A stretch of 64,000 nucleotides of DNA from Piscibacillus salipiscarius JCM 13188 (GTDB lineage: Bacteria; Bacillota; Bacilli; Bacillales; Alkalibacillaceae): positions 1 to 64,000 of the forward strand of contig NZ_BBCD01000002.1 in the NCBI RefSeq assembly GCF_001311865.1, written 5' to 3'. The translations under genes and the position numbers were made by a program. This document shows positions 52,758 through 62,097 of this stretch, piece after piece. The first letter of the stretch is position 1; each line of letters opens with the position of its first letter. The notes under the pieces are model-generated. The model worked only from the letters and a program-made list of their open reading frames with translations. It was not told where the DNA came from and made no database searches.

Positions 52758-53654
52758 CTATACGTTCAAGAATTTCCTTACGCTCATTACGCTTCCCCAA
52801 ACACCGATAAAGACTCCAAGTCCAAGTAACAATAATGACAGCTGCCAAGCAAATGGATTAAATGGTAATAATTCTACGAATGGCAGTAAATTACGTCCAG
52901 CTACATTTTGATATAGATAGTAGTAGCCAACTACAACCATTGTGATTGGAATAATGGAACCAATCACTCCCATTAACATTCCTTCTATAAAGAATGGCCA
53001 GCGAATAAAGCTGTTCTTAGCCCCTACTAACTTCATAATGCCAATCTCATTTGCTCTTGCGATAATCGTCATTCTAATCGTATTAGAAATTAGGAAGATT
53101 GCTGTAAATAGCAGCGCTGTGATGAACCCAATTCCTATGTATCTAGCATATTTATTAAAAGTTAAAAGACGTTCTACGGTTGCCTGAGAGTAATCAACCT
53201 CATCAACGTAATCCATCTGTTTAACTTGTTTTGATAGATTCTTATAATAATTCGCATTGGTTGCTTTAATTACAAACACATCATTAAGTGGGTTACTGTC
53301 TTCAAACATCATGCCCCACTCATCACCAGATTCACCCATATCTTCAATCAGTTTGTTTAATTCTTCTTCTTTTGATGAATACTCAATCGACTTAACATTG
53401 GATAATTCATTCAAGTTAGATTCAAGTTCCTCAATAGCTTGTTCTTCCGCACCAAGTTCAACATATACATTCATTTGTACATCCTGTTCAATGTTTTGTG
53501 CGACTTGGTTTAAGTTCAGAATTAAAGCTAGAAAAATCCCAACGAGAATTAATGTGGTCGTTACTGCACCGACTGAAGCGACTGTCATCCAGCTATTTCT
53601 TATGATGTTTTTAGAACCTTCTCTAAAGTGTCTTCTAGCTGTACTAAGCTTCAT
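52758..53654 (-). CDS. ftsX: Cell-division ABC transporter permease-like protein FtsX
   Basis: A 298-residue membrane protein with four spans: one after [21 protein letters not shown], then [40 protein letters not shown] and [19 protein letters not shown]. The outer loop between spans 1 and 2 (about residues 55-165) would contact the wall hydrolase or its activator. I start at ATG 53654 ([13 protein letters not shown]) with GGAGAG upstream; it overlaps the ftsE end by 11 bases. FtsX lacks ATPase residues and works with FtsE. Confidence 0.95.
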   Translation of the reverse strand: MKLSTARRHFREGSKNIIRNSWMTVASVGAVTTTLILVGIFLALILNLNQVAQNIEQDVQMNVYVELGAEEQAIEELESNLNELSNVKSIEYSSKEEELNKLIEDMGESGDEWGMMFEDSNPLNDVFVIKATNANYYKNLSKQVKQMDYVDEVDYSQATVERLLTFNKYARYIGIGFITALLFTAIFLISNTIRMTIIARANEIGIMKLVGAKNSFIRWPFFIEGMLMGVIGSIIPITMVVVGYYYLYQNVAGRNLLPFVELLPFNPFAWQLSLLLLGLGVFIGVWGSVMSVRKFLNV

Positions 53655-54330
53655 AACCGTACTCTCCTCGATGCTCATCCCTTACAACTTGTCCATTTTC
53701 CATCGCAATAACGCGCTTTTTCATGTTATTGACAATCTCTTGACTGTGGGTCGCCATAATGACGGTAGTTCCAGATGAGTTAATATCTTCAAAAAGCCTC
53801 ATGATTTCCCACGACGTCTCCGGGTCTAAGTTACCAGTTGGCTCATCAGCAATTACAACTTTCGGATTGTTGACGATTGCCCTTGCAATAGCAATCCGTT
53901 GCTGCTCCCCACCTGATAATTGTGCTGGAATAAAAACGCGCTTTATGTTTTAAACCAACTTGATCGAGTACACTCATGACACGACGACGGATCTTTTTAG
54001 GGTTTTCTTCAATAACTTCTAACGCAAAAGATACGTTTTCATAAACGGACTTTCGCTGAAGCAATTTGAAGTCTTGGAAGATAACACCTATATCGCGCCT
54101 TAAAAACGGAACATCTTTCTTTTTCAATCGTCCTAACTCCACATTATTTATGTACACTTCACCTTTTGATGGGACCTCCTCACGATACATCATTTTAATA
54201 AACGATGTTTTTCCGGCGCCACTAGGTCCTACCACATATACAAAATCACCTTTTGGATGGATACATCTATGCCATTCAAGGCAGCCACGCCATTCTTATA
54301 AACCTTGTAGACATTTTTCATTTGAATCAT
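53644..54330 (-). CDS. ftsE: Cell-division ATP-binding protein FtsE (two frameshifts)
   Basis: About 229 residues. From ATG 54330, [18 protein letters not shown]; Walker [17 protein letters not shown]-loop [11 protein letters not shown]; after correction [31 protein letters not shown] and the H-loop MATHSQEIV. Missing A near 54258 and a base near 53937 break the frame. FtsE powers FtsX to activate peptidoglycan hydrolysis during growth, division and, in B. subtilis, entry into sporulation. FtsE and FtsX overlap and are coupled. Confidence 0.93.
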
Positions 54331-54545
54331 AGACGCCACAGTACCTCCTGTTGTAAAAGAAAAGCCATGAAATTTCTGAAAATTCATTTATTTCAACATT
54401 CATTATATCATATATCGACAATTATTCCTATTTTATATTAAACCTTTTATTCAGATATTTTATATTATAACACGTTACGACATTTTGTTTAGGGAAAAAT
54501 TTTGTTACATTTTTATTTCAAACGTTAAAAAGTGAGTTACAAAGA

Positions 54546-54578
54546 CAAAAAAATAGCCCTTGGACCTAAATCCAAGGA
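54546..54578 (-). terminator. cccB terminator
   Basis: Stem CCTTGGA (54558-54564) / TCCAAGG (54571-54577) with a 6-base loop; on the minus strand CTATTTTTTT follows. Confidence 0.85.
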
Positions 54579-54592
54579 CATTTGTCATTATA

Positions 54593-54972
54593 TTACCTAT
54601 TTACTAACCAATCGGCAACTTTTGTGCATCTTCTTCACTAACTTGATCTTGTGCTGGCATTTGCCCTTTACCATTTTTGATAATACCTACAATGTCATCA
54701 GCACTATAGTTATCACCAACATTTTTTAGAGATGGACCCATGCCACCACTTAAGTCTCCACCGTGACAACTAGCACAGTTGGTCTTATAAACTTCTTCAC
54801 CAGCTTGGGCAGTTTGTTCGCCGCCACTTTCTTGACCAGATTCTTCACCAGATTGCTCTTCACCTGTGTCACCAGTATCGCCAGTATCACCATTGTTACC
54901 GCCATCATCGCCGCCACCACAAGCAGCTAGTACTAACATCACACTAAACATACCTACAAGAATCTTTTTCAT
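54593..54972 (-). CDS. cccB: Cytochrome c-551, membrane lipoprotein (one frameshift)
   Basis: About 126 residues. A lipoprotein signal MKKILVGMFSVMLVLAAC ends in the lipobox LAAC, so Lgt/Lsp process it on the outer membrane face. A low-complexity linker of G, D, E, S and Q (DTGDTGDTGEEQ) tethers a small c-type cytochrome with CASCHGG as heme-binding CxxCH and M in GQMP as the likely second ligand. A missing A near 54612 hides the end QKVADWLVNR and the stop at 54593. It carries electrons between quinol oxidising complex and cytochrome oxidase. Confidence 0.93.
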
Positions 54973-55029
54973 AAATAGGACCTCCTCTTTTGAGATGTTA
55001 TGGTAATACTCTACCCAATTCTAAATAAA

Positions 55030-56132
55030 TTATCCTTTTACTTTTGATCTTAAAAATGCATCTATAAATGAATCTAAGTCACCATCCATAACTGCTTGAG
55101 TATTACCATTTTCTAAATTTGTACGGTGATCTTTCACCATATTATATGGATGGAAAACATAAGACCTAATTTGACTGCCCCAACCAATTTCTTTTTGCTC
55201 ACCTCGAATTTCATCGAGTTCTTGCTGTTGTCTTTCAATCTCTAGTTGATATAACTTCGACTTTAACATTTTCATTGCTTGTTCTCGGTTTTTATTTGAG
55301 AACGTTCAGATTGACATGTCACAACGACATTGGTTGGCAGGTGTGTAATTCTAACAGCCGAGTCCGTTGTATTGACATGCTGACCACCAGCACCACTAGA
55401 ACGATAAGTATCAATCTTTAAGTCCTCTGTCTTAACATCAATTTCAACTTCTTCGTTGAACTCCGGCATGACATCACACGATGCAAAGGATGTGTGACGA
55501 CGTCCCGAAGAATCAAACGGTGAAATTCTAACTAAACGATGCACACCTTTTTCAGCTTTTAAATAGCCAAATGCATTATGGCCTTTAATAAGTAGGGTTA
55601 CACTTTTAACTCCGGCTTCATCGCCAGGTAAATAATCTAATGTTTCAACCTTAAAACCTTTTTTCTCTCCATAACGTTTATACATTCTAAGTAACATTTC
55701 AGCCCAGTCTTGAGATTCTGTCCCGCCCGCTCCTGGGTGAATTTCTAAGATGGCGTTGTTTTTATCATAAGGTTCACTAAGTAAAATCTCTAATTCAAAC
55801 TCATTAAACTGTTCGGTCACTCGCTGGATTTCCCTATGAAGATCCTCAAACAGCTCTTCGTCTCCTTCTTCTTTCACTAATTCATAGGAACTTCAAGATT
55901 TTCTAAATCCTCTTCGTTTTTATCAAAGCTTTGTACTCGTTCTTTTAGCGCATTGGCTTCATTAATAATTTTTTGCGCTCCACTTGGGTCATCCCAAAAT
56001 TCGGGAGCTGTCATTTGTTGCTCTAGTTCTGCGATCTTCTCTCGGTCTTCTTCTAAGTCAAAGAGACCCCCTAAAGTCTTCAAGTCTGTTTTGTAGTTTG
56101 TTTAATTGATCTTTGATTTCTGATAAATCCAT
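55030..56132 (-). CDS. prfB: Peptide chain release factor 2 (programmed frameshift plus two apparent indels)
   Basis: About 366 residues. RF2 reads UGA and UAA stops. The gene starts at ATG 56132 ([20 protein letters not shown]) behind AGAGGTGATGAA, reaches an in-frame TGA after 24 codons, and continues in +1 by programmed frameshift. Domain 3 carries [20 protein letters not shown] with the GGQ in [20 protein letters not shown]; the anticodon-like SPF is in VRISPFDSS. Two further breaks, near 55880 and at 55288 (a missing A), look like sequencing indels. Lies between secA and cccB as in B. subtilis. Confidence 0.95.
56057..56072 (-). promoter_or_regulatory. prfB programmed +1 frameshift site
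   Basis: On the minus strand AGGGGG (56067-56072) acts as an internal Shine-Dalgarno, followed by TCT, then slippery CTT TGA C (56057-56063). The ribosome shifts from CTT into TTG-type +1 frame when RF2 is scarce, giving autoregulation. This matches the classic E. coli and B. subtilis site. Confidence 0.95.
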
Positions 56133-56216
56133 TTCATCACCTCTACTGCATCTGTATCTACTGTTAGTATACCACTTAAGGTCTTGGAAAAAACAACCTA
56201 TTCTTGACAAATGTAT

Positions 56217-56252
56217 TAAAAATCCTCAGTCTCCGAAAAGACTGAGGATTTT
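56217..56252 (-). terminator. secA terminator
   Basis: Stem AAATCCTCAGTCT (56220-56232) / AGACTGAGGATTT (56239-56251) pairs over 13 bp with a 6-base loop; a T run follows on the minus strand. Confidence 0.9.
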
Positions 56253-56255
56253 GGT

Positions 56256-58768
56256 TTAGGCATTTTTACCGTGACAGTTTTTATACTTCTTGCCACTTCC
56301 GCAAGGACATGGGTCATTACGACCAATATTCTCTTTCTTAATATAAGGTTTCTTTTTCTTCTCTTCATTTTGACGTCCGCCTGAGACAGCTTTCGTACCA
56401 GAGGCAACCTCAACACGCTGCAGGTTATCTCTGATTTGCGCCTTCATCGCATATTTCGAAACTTCTTGTTCGATTTCAGCAATCATCTCTTCGAACATTG
56501 AGAAACCTTCCATATTATACTCTTGAAGTGGATCGGTTTGACCGTAAGCACGAAGGTGAATACCTTGGCGCAGCTGATCCATCTGGTCGATGTGATCCAT
56601 CCATTTAGAATCCACTGTGCGAAGTAAAATCACGCGTTCAAATTCACGCATCTGTTCTTCAGTTAATTCTTCTTCACGTTCATCATATTTTTTATTCACG
56701 AGTTCCATAATGAGATCAATAATTTCATCAGGTTCTTTACCTTTTAAATCATTGGCGTTAATCTCATCAGTCTCTAGAATGTTAGCGTGAATGAAATCAA
56801 CTAATCCATCTAGCTCCCATTTTTCATCGTCTTCATCTTGAGTGTAGGCTTGAACATTACGGGTAACCGTTGAACGAATCATATTTATAATGATCTCTCG
56901 TAAATTTTCACTCGTTAACACTTGCTGACGTTGTTCATAGATAATGTCACGCTGCTGTCTTAACACGTCATCATAAGCAAGTAGCTGCTTGCGAGCATCA
57001 AAGTTATTTCCCTCAACCCGTTTTTGAGCTGATTCTACAGCACGTGAAACCATTTTACTTTCGATTGGCTGATCATCATCCATGCCAAGTCGGTCCATCA
57101 TGTTGCGCATGTTATCTGACCCAAAACGGCGCATTAGCTCATCTTCCATCGCAAGATAGAACTGTGACTCACCTGGGTCACCTTGACGACCCGAACGACC
57201 ACGAAGCTGATTATCAATACGGCGTGATTCATGACGCTCTGTACCAATAACCGCAAGACCGCCTAACTCACGAACACCATCTCCAAGTTTAATATCCGTA
57301 CCACGACCGGCCATGTTCGTTGCAATCGTTACAGAACCTTTTTGTCCTGCCTCTTGGATAATTTCTGCTTCTCTAAAGTGGTTTTTCGCGTTTAAAACGT
57401 TGTGCTTAACGCCAGCTTGTTTTAAGAGTTTAGAGATAATCTCTGAGGTTTCAACCGCAACTGTACCAACTAGCACGGGCTGTCCTTTTTCATAACGTTC
57501 TTTAATGTCTTGAACTAACGCTTTATATTTACCTTCAACCGATTTATAAATTAGATCAGAATAATCTTGACGAATAATAGGTTTATTCGTTGGAATCGCA
57601 ACAACCCTCATATTATAGATGTTACGAAATTCCTCTTCTTCTGTTTTAGCTGTACCTGTCATACCCGCTAATTTATCATACATACGGAAGAAGTTCTGGA
57701 ACGTAATAGTAGCTAACGTCATACTTCTTTCTGAATTTGAAGACCTTCTTTAGCCTCAATAGCTTGGTGTAAGCCATCGCTATAACGACGACCCTTCATT
57801 AAACGACCTGTAAATTGGTCGACAATGACAACCTCACCATCTTGAACCACATAATCCGTATCACGCTGCATCACCACATGTGCTTTTAAAGCCTGGTTAA
57901 TATGGTGAGTCAAAGTCACATTATTTAAATCATATAGGTTTTCAATATTAAAATAGTTCTCAGCTTTAGTAATACCAGACTCTGTTAACTGTACATTTCT
58001 CGTTTTTCATCGTACGTGTAATCATCCTCACCGTTTAACGTACGAACAAACGAATCAGCTTGCATGTAATTAGACTGAGAACGCTTTTGAGACCCTGAAA
58101 TGATTAGCGGAGTCCGCGCCTCATCAATTAAAATTGAGTCAACTTCATCGACAATCGCATAATGTAATGGCCTTTGAACCATTTTTTCCTTATAAAGAAC
58201 CATGTTGTCACGTAAATAGTCGAATCCAAATTCATTGTTCGTACCATACGTGATGTCACAAGCATACGCTTCACGTTTTTCATCTTTAGATAAATCATTC
58301 GTATTTAAACCAACTGTTAAACCTAACCATTCATATAACTGACCCATTTCTTTCGAGTCACGATCAGCTAAATAATCGTTTACCGTAATAATATGAACCC
58401 CTTTACCAGTTAAAGCGTTCAAATATGCCGGCATGGTAGATGCTAATGTTTTACCTTCACCAGTCTTCATCTCAGCAATATCACCATGATGAAGCGCAAT
58501 AGCACCAATAACTGTACTAGGTAAGGTCTAAGACCTAACACACGCACAGCCGCTTCTCTTACAACGGCATAAGCTTCAACTAATAAATCATCTAATGATT
58601 CACCATTTTGATAACGTTCTTTAAACTCATCTGTTTTACGCTGAAGTTCAGAATCAGACAAGAGCTTAATGTCAGACTCTTTTTCTTCTATTTCATTCGC
58701 AATTTTTCAAGTTTTTTAAGCTGTTTTGAATTTCCATCACCAAAAACTTTCGTTAACAATTGCCTCAT
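56256..58768 (-). CDS. secA: Preprotein translocase ATPase SecA (at least four frameshifts)
   Basis: About 838 residues. Starts ATG 58768 [23 protein letters not shown]1 has [20 protein letters not shown] and [20 protein letters not shown]; the preprotein cross-linking region follows; NBD2 has [16 protein letters not shown] and [13 protein letters not shown]. The C-terminus ends with the SEC-C zinc finger [17 protein letters not shown]. Breaks lie near 58700, 58525, 57990, 57930 and 57720. SecA is essential, so these must be sequence errors. It drives export through SecYEG. Confidence 0.96.
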
Positions 58769-58886
58769 ATAGTCTGCACCTCTAATTCTTCATTTACAAT
58801 AATCCAAGTATAATGATAACACTAAAAAAACAGAGGTACAATAAAAGGAAATTGTCTAAAACACGCGATTTATGCGCTTATAATAG

Positions 58887-58920
58887 AAAAAGAAGGTCAG
58901 AACCTTGGAAACTGACCTTC
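58887..58920 (-). terminator. Terminator after the small gene upstream of secA
   Basis: Stem GAAGGTCAG (58892-58900) / CTGACCTTC (58912-58920), 11-base loop, then TTTTTC on the minus strand. It shows that a transcript other than secA ends here. Confidence 0.85.
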
Positions 58921-58965
58921 AACAAGACCCAAATAAAGGGGACTATTATGTTTGAGGGTTAATCA

Positions 58966-59188
58966 CTATGACCGGCATTCGGAGGATTGGTTGGGTTCGG
59001 AAACAGAGTAAGCATAACTCACCTCTTTTTCCTTTTGGATACTTTGGACTGTTTTCTGCATGACAATAACTTTTCGTGGGTATGGGCAATCATGCGCATT
59101 AACTGCGAGATCAACTCAGCTTGTTGATCCACATATTTTTCAACTCTGAACAACTGGGGCAGCAAGTTGCTGGAGTCGTATGGTTCAC
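58966..59188 (-). CDS. Possible small coiled-coil protein gene (frameshifted)
   Basis: A candidate gene of about 74 codons. GTG 59188 follows AGGGGG by 8 bases and starts NHTTPATCCPSCSEL. In a neighbouring frame the sequence reads KYVDQQAELISQLMRMIAHTHEK, a good amphipathic helix, then after one more A reads VIVMQKTVQSIQKEKEVSYA and stops at 58966. A strong terminator stands 46 bases downstream. It needs two single-base corrections, the kind seen all over this window. I do not recognise a family. Confidence is limited because no intact frame exists. Confidence 0.4.
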
Positions 59189-59382
59189 TTTTCAGTCCCC
59201 CTTTTGTCTTGTTGATTAAGTTATACCATGACTAAATTATTTGTGTCACACCCCCGAAAATTCGATTTTCTACTAATAAATATTGAAGTTTTAGGTCAGA
59301 TTATGATGTAGAAATTAGCGATTTGCAGACGAAAATTGAAAAATGATGTTTTTTTAACTTTTTTAAAGTTTTTTCAGCGTGA

Positions 59383-59796
59383 TTACTCACCAAAAATATC
59401 ATCGTATGCCTTAGACCAATGATATGGCTGGATCTCCTCAAGTGTCTTAAACACTATTTGACCATCCGTGTTAGTCACTGCCGCCCTCACATCTGCACCC
59501 TAGTAGAACAATCTTTCCTGGCAAACACCACAAGGGGTTAATACTTGGAATTCATCATTTTCACTTTCTCTTGCTACACAAACGGAATGTGTCACTTTTG
59601 TATGTAATTTATGCGCTTCAAGGATGGCACCCGTTTCAATACATAATTCAGTTGAGGCATTAATCACTTCAGGAGCGACACTAGTTAAAACCTTGCCGTC
59701 TTCGGTATACATAGCCGCTGCACCGCCCCACCCAGTAGGGTATCGTTGTTTTATTAAACCAACTGCAGATTCATAGAGTTTTTGTTCAATACTCAT
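59383..59796 (-). CDS. Cytidine deaminase-like protein with an in-frame amber codon
   Basis: A 137-codon gene. From ATG 59796 (MSIEQKLYESAVGLIKQRYP, RBS AAGGAGA) it shows STELCIETGAILEAHK with Cys-x-Glu in place of the His-x-Glu zinc/proton motif, and PCGVCQERLFY with the two Cys ligands. A TAG at 59500-59502 then interrupts, but the same frame continues GADVRAAVTNTDGQIV and ends SKAYDDIFGE at 59383. The family has Trp (TGG) where TAG stands, so one substitution explains it. This is either a sequence error or a real nonsense mutation. Confidence 0.78.
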
Positions 59797-59904
59797 TGTT
59801 AATTTCTCCTTTTTCATATCACAGTGTTCAGATCTCAGCTTTCTCTTTAAACTTAAGTGGTTCTGGTAATTGGTTAGTCTAATTCTTAGATAAACTAATA
59901 TTCC

Positions 59905-60966
59905 TTATCGATATTCGTTAAGTTCTAAACTTTTGTATTCCATCAACCAACAATCTTGGTACACACCTTCATGCAATTCGTGTTCAGGAAGCACCTTCAC
60001 TTTATCAAAACCACACTTTTCATAACAGCGCAAAGCTCTTGTGTTTCTAACTTGTGGATCCATTACCACCACATCAGCCCCTTTTTTATAAATTAAAAAG
60101 CTGACCATTGACGATACAAGCAATGACCCAATACCCTTGTTCCAATAAGTAGGCTCTCCAATGAACTGATCAATTCCATAAACTTTTTGACCCATATAAC
60201 CATGTTCCTCTATAAATTCATTCTCCGCTTCGTAAAATTGTATGTACCCTATTCTCTTGCCTTTAAATAACACCATGCAACGAACCGTGTCACTATCTTT
60301 AATGAAAAAGTTTTCTCGAACTTGTTCTGCATCAAATGATTGGTCTCGATCTTCATAATACTCCAGGACACGATGATCTGACAGCCACTTTGCTAAAGAC
60401 GGTATATCCATTTGATTTAATGGACGTACTTCTAAGTCACCGTTTTGAAAAAAGGTAGAGTCTTCACCTTTCCATGACAAAGCTCTTTGCTCCAGCCTAC
60501 TTACGTAATCTTTTTTAGCTGGACTGTAATCGCTTGTGTCATCATATAGAATTGCTAGCTCTTCTTTTAATTGGTTATATGCCGCTACTTCTTCAGGGTG
60601 AGACCTTAAATAATCTCGAACGACTAAATGTCTATCTATTTCTGGATGATCATACTGGTAAAAATGAATATGGTGAGTTCTCTCATCTCCACCTTTTCTA
60701 AATAGCCTCCTACCTGTAATCCCCCCACTCGCCCGCAACATCATAACCTAGTGATGCCATTTCATCATTAAAGTTATCAATATTATCTATTTCTCTCACA
60801 ATACACATCATGTCAATCACAGGCTTGGCTTTCATACCTTTGACCGACGTACTGCCAAAGTGTTCAATATCGATTATTTCTTGACCAAAATATTTTTAAG
60901 GAATTGTGCTTCATCCCTGAACATTGCTTTCCATTCATCTTTATAATCTGTTAAACGAATTCTCAT
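59905..60966 (-). CDS. GrpB-domain / GNAT acetyltransferase fusion (two frameshifts)
   Basis: About 353 residues. The N-terminal 160 form a GrpB (UPF0157) nucleotidyltransferase-fold domain: DIEHFGSTSVKGMKAKPVID, then HHIHFYQYDHPEIDRHLVVRDYLRSHPE in pieces. The C-terminal 180 form a GNAT domain like AAC(6') enzymes: RIGYIQFYEAENEF, YGIDQFIGEPTYWNKGIGS with the acetyl-CoA loop, and NTRALRCYEKCGF. Breaks lie near 60893 and 60725 (six G instead of five). The start is ATG 60966. Such fusions exist in Bacillaceae; real aminoglycoside acetylation cannot be concluded from sequence. Confidence 0.82.
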
Positions 60967-61007
60967 TTTATCAACTCCCTGTCTCATAAAACGACTTCCA
61001 CACAGCA

Positions 61008-61034
61008 AAGCCGCCCCAACACCTGGAGCGGCTT
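61008..61034 (-). terminator. Hairpin after hpf, weak terminator
   Basis: Arms AAGCCGC (61008-61014) and GCGGCTT (61028-61034) pair perfectly, but only TTTGC follows on the minus strand, so the U tract is poor. Confidence 0.45.
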
Positions 61035-61046
61035 AATAGTCATGTA

Positions 61047-61599
61047 TTAAGTTTCAATCAACCCGTATTTACCATCATTACGCTTATAAACCACGTTTGT
61101 TTCACCAGTTTCAGCATTTTCAAATACGAAGAAGTTGTGCCCTAACATATCCATTTGTAAGACTGCTTCCTCTTCATCCATTGGTTTCAAATCAAAACGT
61201 TTTTTCTTAACGATTTGGATATCCTCTTCTTCAGCTTCTTCATTAACAGCAACCGCAGCTTCACGCTCTAATTCAGCAAAACGTGTTTTGGTGCTCCTGC
61301 CTGTCTAGCTTTACGATTAACCTTTGTTTATACTTACGAATTTGTCGTTCTAACTTATCAACCACCAAATCGGTTGCGGCATATAAATCAGCGTGACCTA
61401 CCTCTGCTCTCAGTAACAAATCCGTCATCGGGATTGTCACCTCGATACGCTGCCCATCATTGTGTACACTCAAGTTCACATTTACATCTGAAGTTGGTGT
61501 TGTGTCAAAATAACGTTCCAACTTCCCTATCTTTTTCTCTACATACTCTCGGATCGCATTCGTGACTTCGATGTTTTCTCCTCTGATGTTATAGTTCAT
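61047..61599 (-). CDS. hpf: Ribosome hibernation promoting factor, long form (one frameshift)
   Basis: About 184 residues. The N-terminal HPF/RaiA domain is MNYNIRGENIEVTNAIREYVEKKIGKLERYF with DLYAATDLVVDKLERQIRKYKQRL. The C-terminal dimerisation domain reads KRFDLKPMDEEEAVLQMDMLGHNFFVFENAETGETNVVYKR in pieces, present only in long HPF, which forms 100S ribosome dimers. A missing base near 61290 separates them. I start at ATG 61599, eight bases from AAAGGAGG. A SigB promoter lies upstream, matching B. subtilis yvyD. Next to secA as expected. Confidence 0.94.
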
Positions 61600-61640
61600 A
61601 TGCATATCCTCCTTTCAAGATATGTAATCTATATTCTACA

Positions 61641-61666
61641 ATACCCGCAAATATCCCTACCTAAAC
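61641..61666 (-). promoter_or_regulatory. SigB-type promoter of hpf
   Basis: On the minus strand GTTTAG (61661-61666), 14 bases, GGGTAT (61641-61646): five of six and six of six matches to the SigB consensus GTTTAA-N12-15-GGGTAT. B. subtilis hpf (yvyD) is a known SigB target. Confidence 0.78.
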
Positions 61667-61785
61667 AATAAAAATATTTATAATATTTAGTTAATATTCA
61701 GTGCAGATAATAAACTGTTGTATTAACAAATTGAGTTTCATACCGATATAAATATTGTTAATATAAACATAAGGAGTGAGACATT

Positions 61786-62094
61786 ATGAAGTTAGCCGAG
61801 CAAGATCAAAATCAATTAATTAATATAGTCGATACATTAGTTGAAGCTTCTGAGCATTTTCTAGCTTTAACAAGAGACAAAAAGTATACGGAAAGCATAT
61901 ATATATTCAGTTCTATTATTGAAGGTTATACGGCTGTTCAAAATATGATTAATAAGGATCAAGAACTAAAACAGAGCTTAAGTACATATGAAAACAAGAT
62001 TACTAATAACTTCAAAACCATATCAACCACTATCGAAAACAATGAATTGATAAAAACAACTGAAACTTTACAATTTATTTTATTCCTACCTTAA
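61786..62094 (+). CDS. Helical protein or N-terminal region preceding the YheC/YheD-like gene
   Basis: A 102-residue, almost wholly alpha-helical sequence: DQNQLINIVDTLVEASEHFLALTRD, then YIFSSIIEGYTAVQNMINKDQE. RBS AAGGAGTGAGAC precedes ATG 61786. The visible frame ends in the T-rich run near 62080. A one-base shift there gives FIYSYLKKWKKEILSLLPNV, joining directly to the ATP-grasp sequence that follows. It may thus be the N-terminal domain of that protein, not a separate gene. No function is assignable. It uses the opposite strand from the preceding operon. Confidence 0.6.
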   Translation: MKLAEQDQNQLINIVDTLVEASEHFLALTRDKKYTESIYIFSSIIEGYTAVQNMINKDQELKQSLSTYENKITNNFKTISTTIENNELIKTTETLQFILFLP

Positions 62095-62097
62095 AAA

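Noticed and set aside
56256..58768. secA, prfB, trxB, hprK and similar genes as pseudogenes
   Set aside because: Each is restored by single-base homopolymer changes and several are essential, so sequence error is the better explanation.
59905..60966. A true aminoglycoside resistance gene
   Set aside because: The GNAT half resembles AAC(6') enzymes, but the fusion with GrpB and its chromosomal setting give no proof of drug specificity.
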